A DNA stretch of 64,000 nucleotides from Isochrysis galbana (Eukaryota > Haptophyta > Isochrysidales > Isochrysidaceae): positions 3,336,614 through 3,400,613 of the forward strand of contig CM030932.1 of assembly GCA_018136815.1 (NCBI GenBank), written 5' to 3'. Shown here in pieces: positions 50,764 to 59,450 of the stretch. The notes below the pieces were generated by a model. The model did not search any database. It saw nothing but the letters and a program-made list of their open reading frames with translations, and was not told where the DNA came from. The position numbers and the translations under genes are program-made. How positions within the stretch are numbered: position 1 is the first letter of the stretch; each line of letters opens with the position of its first letter.

Positions 50764-53028
50764 TCACAAGTGCGCCACCATAGTGTCCTTCATGATGAAC
50801 TCGTCTTGCCCTGCTACTGACGCCGAGGAAGGCGAGCGATTCGATGTGCGCAAAACTATTATTCGGGCGGGCAGCGGCTTGGCGGTAGGTGAGGCGCCGC
50901 AGCACATGCGTGAGCGGCAACCCCGAGGACAGCCGGGCTCGTAACCGACGCCGCCATGAACAATCTGCACGGCAATGGCGCTGGGCACGTAGAGGCAGAG
51001 CGCCACGGCGCAGAGCAAGAAGCCGAAGGCACCGAGGGTGTAGCACGTGGACGAGACGCTGGATAGCCTATTGAGCAGAGCGTCCATGCTGTCCGCGACC
51101 CATGCGCACTGCGCGAGCGAGACGAGCTCGTCCAGGGCGCGCCGCATCAGCGCTACAAGCCCCTCGGCAAGGCTGGCGAAGGACGAGCGCACCTTCCCGA
51201 GCGCCAGCAGCAACCGCCCTGCCCCATCGCGTGCGGCCTCTGTCTGCGTGCGCACAACACCAATGGCCTCGCGGACCGATGTGCATGTCGACCGCGCAAT
51301 AGAGCAGTCGCACAGCGCAGTGCACCCGGCAGGCGACGAGCCGCCGTGGGCGAAGAGGTAGGCGGAACACCAAAGGGGATAGCTCTCACCTTCGGCAGGG
51401 CACTCCAGTCCAAAGTCGAAGGGCGTCGCGTTGACCACGGCCTCGTAGGCGTCCGCTGCCGCTACTTCCACGTTGCTGGCGTTGAGACCCGAGGTGAGAT
51501 CGACCTCGGCGAGGGCCGTCTCGAGCGCGGTCATGTTGGACCGGAGGTCGCTGATGGTCCACGGCACGGAGAAGTGCTTGAGCAACGCGTCGAGGAGGCT
51601 TGAGTCGCTCAAGCAAGCGCTCAGCGCCACGCTCACCATCTCGCACAGCGCCACGCCCTCGACTACCTGCAGCCTCCGGCGGGCCGCGCCTGCACTCATC
51701 GAGAAGCCGTCGGCGAGCGCGGCGAGATCGCTCGGCTCGAACGGCAGCTGCAGCGCCGGCGGCGCCGCGGGCATGTGGCCGCAGACGCGTGTGCCGTTGA
51801 AAACCTCCACAAAGTCGGCGGGGAGCGTGCGGGCCAGGGCGATGCTATCCCGTGAGACGGCGGCTGTGCCCAGCGCGATGGAGCCCAAGACAAGAAAGAC
51901 GACGGCCACAAGGCCGAGCAATACCCACGAGGCACCCAGCCACTGCACGCCGAAGCCGGCGCAGCAGCAGCGCTGCTTGTCATGCGAGAGCGCCATCCCG
52001 GGCGCCGTGCAGCAGGCAACGGGAAGGAAGAGCAGTGGCAGGAGAAAAAGCACTAGCCCAAGAACCAAGCCGGCCCTGTTAACGTCAGGCCATGCGTTGG
52101 GATCATTCGGGTCAGCTGGAAGCAGGTAGTTTACATACTCCCCGGCCATCTTGTCCGCTGCATCAAGGCCGTTGAGCACGTCACGGAGCCCGTCGGCCAG
52201 CATGAGCAGGCCTTCCCGCCCCTCCTCGAGCGTGCCGTGGATCTTGTCAACGGCTTCACTTGTCATTTCGAGCGCAGCAGGCGCGGTGGATGCGATGGCA
52301 TCGCACGCCTCGCGCGCAGCTGAAATGAGCGAGACGAGAGTGTCGGCGCTCGACGGCTGGCCTGCAGCGACGAGCTCGGCGGCGAGCTCGGCTGCGGCGT
52401 CGGCTGCCAAAAAGACGGCCTTACAGGTCTCATTGGCGCCGGAGTTGAGCTCGTGCATGTCGAGCCCAAACCTATCAGCCTGTGCATCGACCACGTAGGA
52501 CGTAGCTTGGAGGCTGGCGAGTGTCACGTTGGCGCGGCCGGCGACAGAAGCACTCTCCTCGATTACGTCGGCGACGCTGCAAGCTGACAGCTCTGTCGCA
52601 TTTCCCAAGTCCTCAAAGATGGCGATGGCGACCACTGAGGCTGCTAGCGCAGCAAAGATGGCGATTGGGAAGCCGACGTTGGAGAGGCGCCTCGTACGGC
52701 CGAGCGGCCCGAACTCGTCGGGCGCGCAGCAGCGGTGCGCCCTGCAGCGCGAGATCCAGAGCGGGAGGCAGCAGACGAGCAGCCCAAGCGCGACGAGAAG
52801 CGTCGGCGCGATGACAATGGCGAGCGACCAGCCGTACTCTCGGGCCACCTGCTCGAGCTGGGCTTCCTGCGGCTCCTTCTGCGCGAGCGAGAGCGAGAGG
52901 AGGGCGCCGAGCGTGTGTTCACGCGTGCCGAGTGCCGAGGTCGCGAGCGAGCCGAAGCGCAGCGGTGCTGCCGGACACACTGCATCCGCCCACGAGCGCA
53001 GACTAGAGGAGCGGCCGCCACTCGCCAT
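50764..53028 (-). CDS. Prominin-like pentaspan membrane protein
   Basis: 754 residues, single exon, ATG 53028. The hydropathy pattern visible in the sequence is TM1 ~67-91, a short Cys-rich cytosolic segment (CRAHRCCAPD), TM2 ~118-137, a long loop (~138-318) with N-glycosylation sites (NAT, NVT, NET), TM3 ~319-340, a Cys-rich turn (CCTAPG..KQRCCC), TM4 ~366-388, a second long loop (~389-665) with Cys pairs and several Asn-x-Ser/Thr sites, TM5 ~668-692, and a cytosolic tail. This is the prominin plan: five TM segments and two large extracellular loops. Prominins bind cholesterol and mark membrane protrusions, including cilia and microvilli. The tweety family has a similar plan and is the main alternative. 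Confidence 0.7.
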   Translation of the reverse strand: MASGGRSSSLRSWADAVCPAAPLRFGSLATSALGTREHTLGALLSLSLAQKEPQEAQLEQVAREYGWSLAIVIAPTLLVALGLLVCCLPLWISRCRAHRCCAPDEFGPLGRTRRLSNVGFPIAIFAALAASVVAIAIFEDLGNATELSACSVADVIEESASVAGRANVTLASLQATSYVVDAQADRFGLDMHELNSGANETCKAVFLAADAAAELAAELVAAGQPSSADTLVSLISAAREACDAIASTAPAALEMTSEAVDKIHGTLEEGREGLLMLADGLRDVLNGLDAADKMAGEYVNYLLPADPNDPNAWPDVNRAGLVLGLVLFLLPLLFLPVACCTAPGMALSHDKQRCCCAGFGVQWLGASWVLLGLVAVVFLVLGSIALGTAAVSRDSIALARTLPADFVEVFNGTRVCGHMPAAPPALQLPFEPSDLAALADGFSMSAGAARRRLQVVEGVALCEMVSVALSACLSDSSLLDALLKHFSVPWTISDLRSNMTALETALAEVDLTSGLNASNVEVAAADAYEAVVNATPFDFGLECPAEGESYPLWCSAYLFAHGGSSPAGCTALCDCSIARSTCTSVREAIGVVRTQTEAARDGAGRLLLALGKVRSSFASLAEGLVALMRRALDELVSLAQCAWVADSMDALLNRLSSVSSTCYTLGAFGFLLCAVALCLYVPSAIAVQIVHGGVGYEPGCPRGCRSRMCCGASPTAKPLPARIIVLRTSNRSPSSASVAGQDEFIMKDTMVAHL

Positions 53029-53316
53029 TGGAGAGAGATAGATGGGGAGAGGGAGGGAGAGGGAGGGAGGGAGGGAGAGGGAGGGAGGGAGAGGGAGGGA
53101 CGGTTGGGGGAATCAAAGGAGGGAGAGGGAGAGAGGGGAATCGGTTGGGGCTGGTAGTGGAGGGGATCGAGAGGGAAAGGGCGGGAGGGGGGGTTAAAGA
53201 GAGAGAGAGACGAGAAGGGAAGGGAGCGAGCGTCAGGGGAAGGGTGGACGGCTTTCTTTTCCTTTTGCGGAGGGCTCTCACCGAGGGCGTGCGCTAAGAG
53301 AGCGAGCGAGCGAGCG

Positions 53317-53355
<39 letters not shown>

Positions 53356-53400
53356 CGTTCGCTCGCTACTTTTATATTTCACCTCTACTTCTTTCTTCTT
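53029..53400. repeat. GA-rich tract upstream of the prominin-like gene
   Basis: (gagg)n/(gggaga)n from 53040 to 53215 and (GA)n at 53323-53351 read as a CT tract on the gene's sense strand directly before its ATG. Likely 5'UTR or promoter. Confidence 0.65.
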
Positions 53401-54104
53401 CTTCCCTCCTCTCACTCTCTGCTGCTTGCCCGTCCTCGCCCGCCGGCCAAGTAACATCATCATCACCTATTTCTCTCCTCCCCCTCACCACACTCCACCG
53501 TCTGAGAAGTCATCCCACGGTCATCCTTCTATGGAAAGAGAGAGAGAAAGATAAGTATGTGGAGAGAGTTAGAGGAGGAGGGGTACAGGAGAACACAAGA
53601 AGAGGAGAGAGAGACCAGGATAGAGAGAGGGAATCTTCCTGACAAATATATACAGGGAGAGGGCAAAGAAATCTGGGACCCACAGGAGCGCCAAGCAAGG
53701 CGTCAGTCAGTCGGGCGGCGGCCGCGAGGAGAAGTGCAAACTAACTTCGTGGCGGCGGGCCCAATTCCGTCCTGGAGTTGGTAGAGCGCGTGGGGCAGCC
53801 GTAGGAGTAGGCAGGCCCACACCGAAAAAAAAATCCATCTGAAGCTTCGAGGGTTCAGAGCTAACACCTACTACTAGACCCGTAACCTTTCGACACCGCC
53901 CTTCCTCCGCATCTTTACCTTCCCCCCCTCATTCCTTTTTCTTTGGTTTCGGGGGGGTGGCCAAGGTGCGCTACCATGGGCTCGGTTTGGGTTTGGAGTT
54001 TGGAAACGGTTTGGAGTGTGTGTGCGTGTTCTTGGCAGGTTGGTGGTTGGCTCCGGCTCCGGCCAGAATTTCGAGGTTTTTTTAATAATTTGAGTGGATC
54101 TATA
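53401..54104. other. Intergenic, nothing supported
   Basis: GA-rich pieces at 53540-53640 and ordinary sequence after; no gene recognised. Confidence 0.5.
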
Positions 54105-54850
54105 AAAACTACTCCTTAATAATATTAATATTCTCGCCGCGCGCGCGACCCTGCACAACTAGTTAGTAGCCGCGCCCGCGTCCCTTGTCACTCCATCACG
54201 CTTGCCTTGCCTTGCGGCTCGCCCCCTCGTGCTCTACCTAGGGGCTCAGTGTGTGGGGTTTCCAGTGGCAGGCGGCGTGTACCGATCCCCGATGGTCTAG
54301 TCTCCGGCTTCCTCTTGCGCCATCGGGCTATCGGTCGTTTCTTGAGTCTTCCGTGATTGTTGCCGTGTCAGGTCATTGGGGCTGAGTTAACTTCGGGGGA
54401 GGAGAATCGCACCATTTTCTGGCGAAGATTTTCGTGGCGGCAGGTGGCCCCCCCGGGAGTTTTGTTGTGGGCTTTGGAAAATGGTCAAAAAATGTCAACC
54501 CCCCTAATTGGTACTTAAAAAGCCCTGTTTGACCGCCCTACGTGTCGTCGGCAAACTGGCTGATTTTTAGGCTTTAGCCGTTCAGGTCTAATCCTCCATT
54601 TATATTTATGTCCTCAACCCCATTATAGCGCGAGTGATTGCTTCCGTAGTGAGAAGGAAGGTGAGTGGGGATAGCAGGCAACCTTGCGCGGCATGCCGCT
54701 ACCCACGGTGAAAGGGTAGCTTCCTCCGCCGTTGGTCTTGATTGTTCGTGTCGGTCGGACGTCTTCGCTCGTGAGTGCTTTCGCGCTAGCATCTGAAAGT
54801 TTGGCCCAAAGTTGAGTAGTGAGTAGTTTAAGTTTAAGGGCGAGGTGCAA
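54105..54850 (-). mobile_element. LINE fragment: RT core plus 3' tail
   Basis: On the minus strand, 54850-54530 reads in two frames as an RT segment: ASAKALTSEDVRPTRTI, TNGGGSYPFTVGSGMP, and downstream KISQFADDT at 54570-54540, the polymerase F-A-D-D box, followed at once by a stop. One frameshift lies between. The LINE 3' UTR continues to 54105 ('gcccctaggtagagcacgagggggcgagccgcaagg', 'gtcgcgcgcgcggcgagaatatt'). Dead, internally deleted copy. Confidence 0.65.
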
Positions 54851-54955
54851 GGCAGGAGGAGCGGAGTGGGAAGGGGAGCGGGCGTGGCTACGAGGTATAC
54901 GTCCAGGGCCGCGCGCGTGGTGAGAGTATTAAGAAGTTTTTTTTTCACAAGAGTA
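54840..54955 (+). repeat. LINE 3'-tail fragment in opposite orientation
   Basis: 'gcgaggtgcaaggcagg...gagcgggcgtggctacg...gccgcgcgcgtggtgagagtattaagaagttttttttt' on the plus strand, directly abutting the minus-strand RT fragment: two tails facing each other. Confidence 0.65.
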
Positions 54956-55411
54956 TCATTCATAACGGCTGCCACCATCACCCCTATAGGAACGGACGAC
55001 GAATAAGTAAGCTAGAGGCTAGAATAAGCAGCACACCACGAGCAGTAGTGGAATACACCTGAGGCACCGCGACAGCACCATAGGCCGCCGTCAGCGCGCT
55101 CGACTTAGATCGAGTCGCATCACTACCGTGGTGCTGATAATCATCCAAATCATCATCTTCCTAAACAGATTTCCATCGTTTGCAAATCATCTTGTCGCAT
55201 GGCGAATACGTCTAGAAACCAAAATGGAACAGCACCCACCAACCAAGGGCAGCATTACGTCTGATGAGCTTAGAATGCATGCATAAAGCCCATCGCAGAT
55301 CCAGGAGATGGTGTATGCGCGCGCACATGCGCATGGGTATGAAGCGAGGCACGACCACGAGTGAAGAGTGTTCGGGCCGGGGCGGATGGCTTCTCCATGC
55401 CACTACCCAAT
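54956..55411. other. Intergenic, nothing supported
   Basis: No domain-like ORF on either strand. Confidence 0.5.
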
Positions 55412-56011
55412 TCATTCTGCACCGCCCTTTGCCGCCATCTGTTCGCGCAGCCATACAGCCACCTCACCGCAGCCATTAGACTCGGCCTTGTCAGCGGCTG
55501 TGTCCCCCGAATGATTGGTGTGGTCGAGTCTAGCCCCATATTGTACTAGGAGCTTGCATGCCTCCAAGTGGCCTGACTCTGCCGCACCTATCAGTGGGCT
55601 GTCGTCATCGCAATCGCCAAAGTTGACATCGGCGCCCTTCTCGACGAGCAATTTGATCGTACTCAAGTGGCCATTGTCAGCTGCCTGCTTGATTGCTGTG
55701 GTCTTGCACGAATTGTACGTGTGGATGTCGGCTCCAGCGTCCAGCAACACGGCGATGGTTTTATCCTTGCCATTGAGCGCTGCTAGCAACAAGGCGGAGT
55801 CACCATCGGAGTCCTTGAAATTCACTGCCTCAAGGACGTCGCCAGGCGTCGTTGGTCCTTTCAGGGAGCCACGGTAGCCGCACCCTTCAAGGTTGAGCGG
55901 CTGATTGGGGTCAGCAACTCGTTCTAGGATGATCTTTAACGATGACTCTTGCCCTGCTTGCGCTGCAGACGTCAGGGGCGAGAGCATCCCTTTGTCGAGC
56001 GTCGCCGGCCC
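55412..56011 (-). CDS. Ankyrin-repeat protein, 5' part lost in gap
   Basis: About 200 residues remain, ending at a TGA (55414-55412). At least four ankyrin repeats are seen: DSALLLAALNGKDKTIAVLL-DAGADI, TAIKQAADNGHLSTIKLLVE-KGADV, SPLIGAAESGHLEACKLLVQ-YGARL and TAADKAESNGCGEVAVWLRE. An earlier degenerate repeat (PLTSAAQAGQESSLKIILER) lies near the gap edge. It ends in a short tail, MAAKGGAE. Ankyrin stacks bind other proteins; no further role can be inferred. The gap at 56012 and R1 sequence beyond it mean that the N terminus is missing or the gene is interrupted. Confidence 0.75.
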   Translation of the reverse strand, partial: GPATLDKGMLSPLTSAAQAGQESSLKIILERVADPNQPLNLEGCGYRGSLKGPTTPGDVLEAVNFKDSDGDSALLLAALNGKDKTIAVLLDAGADIHTYNSCKTTAIKQAADNGHLSTIKLLVEKGADVNFGDCDDDSPLIGAAESGHLEACKLLVQYGARLDHTNHSGDTAADKAESNGCGEVAVWLREQMAAKGGAE

Positions 56012-56111
56012 NNNNNNNNNNNNNNNNNNNNNNNNNNNNNNNNNNNNNNNNNNNNNNNNNNNNNNNNNNNNNNNNNNNNNNNNNNNNNNNNNNNNNNNNN
56101 NNNNNNNNNNN
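56012..56111. other. Assembly gap (100 N)
   Basis: Exactly 100 undetermined bases between the ankyrin ORF and an R1 copy. R1-type repeats probably caused the break. Confidence 0.95.
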
Positions 56112-56875
56112 ACTCCCACGCCCTGCGTGGGCCTGCCCTCGAGCTGACCCCCCCCCCTTCCCTGGTCGCCAGGCAGACAGATGCCTCTGGGCGGCTCCCA
56201 TGGCCAGCGAGGCAAGCGTGGGAGAGGCAGGGGGGGCCAGGGGCTGAGCCCTAGCCTCCACTGCCCCCTGAGCTGCCCTTGCTGGCCCTCTGGGAGCTCC
56301 CAAAGGCCCTCTGAGAGCAGGCCGTGGCGCGCCGCATGGCGACGCGCCGCAGGGAGAGGGGTGGAGGAGAATGGAGAGGGGGAGAGGGGGGATTTGCACC
56401 CCCCCCGATGGAGTGCGGTAAGAAACGGGCCCCGTTTGCGTTAGCAAACGGGCGAAGGGGGGCGGCTGGCGACAGGAGGGGGAGAAGAAGGGAGTGGCTC
56501 AAGACGTCCCTGTGGCAGGTATAGGGGGGCGCAGTCATTTATTTCTTCGAGGACTGCTCGCGGCGCGAGCTGTAAGGGCCGTTCCGCTTCTCGACGAGAG
56601 GTCCCTCCCCCCCCCCCCGGTGCTTTTTCCCGGAGAGTCGGCCGGCGTCGACCGGTCCGCCTCAATGGGTTTTCCCCCATTTTAACTTGTGGGGAGTTAG
56701 AATGGGAGCCGGGGGCATGCGAGGGGGGAGATTTGGAGGGGTGCATAGGAGTATGTATCTGTGTCAACAGCACGCGCCAAGGTGTACGGGCAGGTGCGCT
56801 GAGGGCTGTCGTGTTGGTACCGGGCTAGTGGGAGTAGTGGTACTAACGCTCAGATGTTTTATTATATACTATGGA
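56112..56875 (+). repeat. R1 element, near-complete copy cut by gap
   Basis: Reverse-complement match of 37152-37990: 'cctggtcgccaggcagacag', 'gcctccactgccccctgagctgccc', 'cggtgctttttcccggagagtcggccgg', ending 'ggtactaacgctcagatgttttattat'. The minus-strand frame MGENPLRRTGRRRPTLREKA (56701) matches the frame at 37341. Confidence 0.85.
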
Positions 56876-57437
56876 TTTCTATGACTATTATCACTGTATC
56901 ATATATCGCTTCATCTCGCCTGCTCGCCTGCAAGACTCGCTCCCACTCCTCATGTGGGGCGCGCGCAAATGGAAATGGAAATGGCGTTGTGAATTGTCGG
57001 AAGAAACAAGAAACACATCCAAAGGGGAAAGAAAACCGACAGTAGGCAAGTCGCGATATCATGCAACTCAATCCACGCAAAAGAGGAGATCACGAGAATT
57101 ATCACTGCTCTTCTCGATGTCTTTGAGAGCGGGTGGAATGAACAAGGCGGCCGTGAGCTGCGTGAAGCCCGGTAGGTCTCGTCAGCGGAGCGGAGCGCGA
57201 TGCCGCATGCCCCTGCCACCGCCTCTAGTCTATATTGCGCCCCTACATCCTCCTCTCCCGTCTACCTTTGTTGCTTGCCATAGCTCAAAACGGTCTTCCC
57301 ACTTTCGTGTTGTATGCTCCTTCCCAATTTCTCAGTGCACCGCAGAGGGAGACGCCATGTACCAGTGGCAGCGACCGGCGACGCATATGCCACGAACACA
57401 CACGCGTTCGGCAACAAGTAGCACATCCGGAGTCTCC
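56876..57437. other. 3' flank of the RIIa gene, nothing else supported
   Basis: Possible further exons of the RIIa gene cannot be assigned. No repeat is recognised. Confidence 0.4.
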
Positions 57438-57856
57438 TCACGTCTGGTTGAGTTTTTTCTGGAAGAACGCATGCGCCCATCTGTACATGTCCTCCGGTGC
57501 TGGCTGCATAGTGATGGAGCAGGCGGACGCAGGGTGAGAGAGCGGTCGCCCGACAAGTTTGATGTTGATAGAGGCCGCCCGAACGCGTGCGCGCACCCTG
57601 TCTCGGATCGCCTGCTTTGTCATCTCCTTCACCACGTCCTCAAGCGAAGTGGGAACCTCGATCTGGTCAGCGTGGAAGAGCGGGCCAGGCAACTCTGGGT
57701 CGTACGCTGCGTCCTTCCATGCGCCTGCGTGGCGGGCGGCGCACGTGAGCGGCGGAAGGCGTGGGAGGTGCGAGGCGGAAGCGCACCGGTGTAAGGCGGC
57801 ACGCCCTTGTAGTTGGGGTTGGCGAGTGTGGCGAGGGGCACGGGAGGCGCCGACAT
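57438..57856 (-). CDS. RIIa-domain flagellar protein (RSP11/ROPN1L-like)
   Basis: Model: complement(join(57438..57503, 57597..57724, 57787..57856)), 87 residues. Intron 1 is 62 bp, phase 1 (acaccg|gtgcgc ... ccacgcag|gcgcat); intron 2 is 93 bp, phase 0 (gacagg|gtgcgc ... tatgcag|ccagca). The joined protein reads NPNYKGVPPYTG-AWKDAAYDPELPGPLF, then IEVPTSLEDVVKEMTKQAIRD and PAPEDMYRWAHAFFQKKL, an RIIa (dimerisation/docking-like) domain as in radial-spoke protein 11 and ropporin. Such proteins bind amphipathic helices in the axoneme. The final 'aac cag ac|gtgagg' also fits a donor, so the gene may have more exons downstream and a longer product. Confidence 0.75.
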
Positions 57857-58254
57857 CGCGGAAACGGCGGCCCGAACGCGTCTCTAACTTCTAAGATGGC
57901 TTGAAGTAGTGTGGTCAACTATCAACTATCACCGGACTCCCACAGGCTCGACATGGCCTGTAGGCTGTGCGGCCTGAGGGAGGTCACCGCGCCGAGAGGT
58001 GGCGACCCGGTGGGACCCGACGGCGCCCCCCCCCCCCGCGTTACTGCCACCTTAAAAAAGATAGGGTCCTTCATGGTTCATGGAGCGCGCGTCGCTCCCC
58101 GGTAACCAGTAACGTCACCTGGCCAAATGGCAAATGGGCCGGAGTGCCCAACTTTCGAACGCGACCAGGCGCGCTTCCGGCGCTTTCTCGGTCATCCCCT
58201 GAGGTAGAATGCCCCACCAGACACCATATATATCCAAAGATGCCGCCCTAGTAG
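57857..58254. other. Upstream of RIIa gene; R5 repeat at 58106-58185
   Basis: 58106-58185 ('aacgtcacctggccaaatggcaaatgggccggagtgcccaactttcgaacgcgacc') recurs at 59554-59632 on the other side of the R4 element. Poly-C at 58027-58038. No gene is supported. Confidence 0.55.
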
Positions 58255-58270
58255 TAGTAGGGAGTAGGGC
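58255..58270. repeat. Target-site duplication of R4 (left)
   Basis: TAGTAGGGAGTAGGGC, identical to 59435-59450. Confidence 0.8.
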
Positions 58271-59434
58271 AAAAACTATTGTTATAGTTTGAACTATGGA
58301 CTATGGAGCGTGCCGCGACCGCTCCCGAGCCCCAGGCGACCCTCGCCACCGCGCCCCACCTGGGACGCCCCATGCCGCCCGAGGCGGCTCGTCAGAAAGC
58401 CCTCTCAGAGCCCATCCAGCCCATCCAAACCACGCCCGCGCAAGCGCGCGGGGTGGCGAGCACTGGCACCGAACAGGTTGCCCCCATGGCTCTGCGTAGC
58501 GCGTAGCATGCAGGGGGTCTTTGAGACCCCCTCCAACAGTGGGAAACCCTCCCACCCCAAGAGCACCTCATGTGGGAAGGCAGCTCAGCTGCCCTCCCCA
58601 TGGTGGAAACCTCTACCATCAGTGCACCCAACATGGGAGGGCACTTCACAACCATCAATCTCCTACGGAGAGCAACTTGTGCCTCTGTTTTTCAACATGT
58701 TGACTCACTTCTCGTTTTCACCCCACTCCTGTGGGCCACAAGAACCTACAACTCAGTGCCCTGCCTTGGGCCCTCCTTCAACACTTGACTCCCTCCCCTA
58801 CTCTCCCTTCCCTCTAGAACCAACCCAAACAGAACGAACCCCCTCGCCCTCTGTTCAAAGCACCAAAAATTTCAACTCAAGACCCTTGTTGATACACTTC
58901 ACGTTTTCACCCCACTCTTGTGGGCCACAATTACCTTCAACTCAGTGCCCTGCCTTGGGCCCTCTTCCAACACTTCACTCCCTCTCCCTCTCCCTCTTCC
59001 AACTACAACTAATCCAAGAAGCACAAACCCCCTTGCCCTCTGCTTCAAGCGCCCAAAAATTTCGACTCAAGACAAGAGGGAGGACATGTCTTGAGGCGGC
59101 GTCGCTGCCCATGCCTAGCGCAAGGGTATAGCGCCCCCACTCAGACATCTCCTTCCCCACAGCTCCTCTCTGAGGAGTTGCTCCTCTCCCTCCCATTAGG
59201 CCCCCTTGCCTGCGAGACCAGAACAGGATCCTGGCGTAGGGGGCTGTCTGAGTGTGGAGGGAGGGGCGCTCTGGCTAGCGCAGGTAGAAAGCTAGTGAAG
59301 AGCTGGGTGGCATAAGGGGGGAAGGGTGCTTGCGCTTGCCGCGGCAGGGTGTCCTGTCTTGAGTGAGCGCTAGTCCCGTTCCTTTGCCGCGCCGCGACCC
59401 ATAAACCATAAAAATTTGTTAAAAATTTAAAATT
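58271..59434 (+). mobile_element. R4 element, complete, with 16-bp TSD
   Basis: 1164 bp. It starts with the LINE-B hairpin (aAAACTAT-TGTT-ATAGTTTg, 58272-58289) directly after the duplication and ends 'gttaaaaatttaaaattt'. The start of ORF1 is kept (58303), the rest is unrelated. An internal ~200-bp unit is duplicated (about 58690-58880 and 58893-59060: 'gttttcaccccactcNtgtgggccacaa..actcagtgccctgccttgggccctc'). The 3' 400 bp recur at 14530-14962. It resembles a non-autonomous element using LINE-B's 5' end. Confidence 0.85.
58303..58506 (+). CDS. Truncated ORF1-like peptide in R4
   Basis: 67 codons starting MERAATAPEPQATLATAPHL, closely like the LINE-B start MERAPTAPTSQPPAATTPHR (1136) and then diverging. 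It ends at a TAG before any Cys/His region. If translated, it would be only the low-complexity leader; it may instead mark RNA sequence needed for recognition. Confidence 0.5.
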   Translation: MERAATAPEPQATLATAPHLGRPMPPEAARQKALSEPIQPIQTTPAQARGVASTGTEQVAPMALRSA

Positions 59435-59450
59435 TAGTAGGGAGTAGGGC
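59435..59450. repeat. Target-site duplication of R4 (right)
   Basis: TAGTAGGGAGTAGGGC, identical to 58255-58270. Confidence 0.8.
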
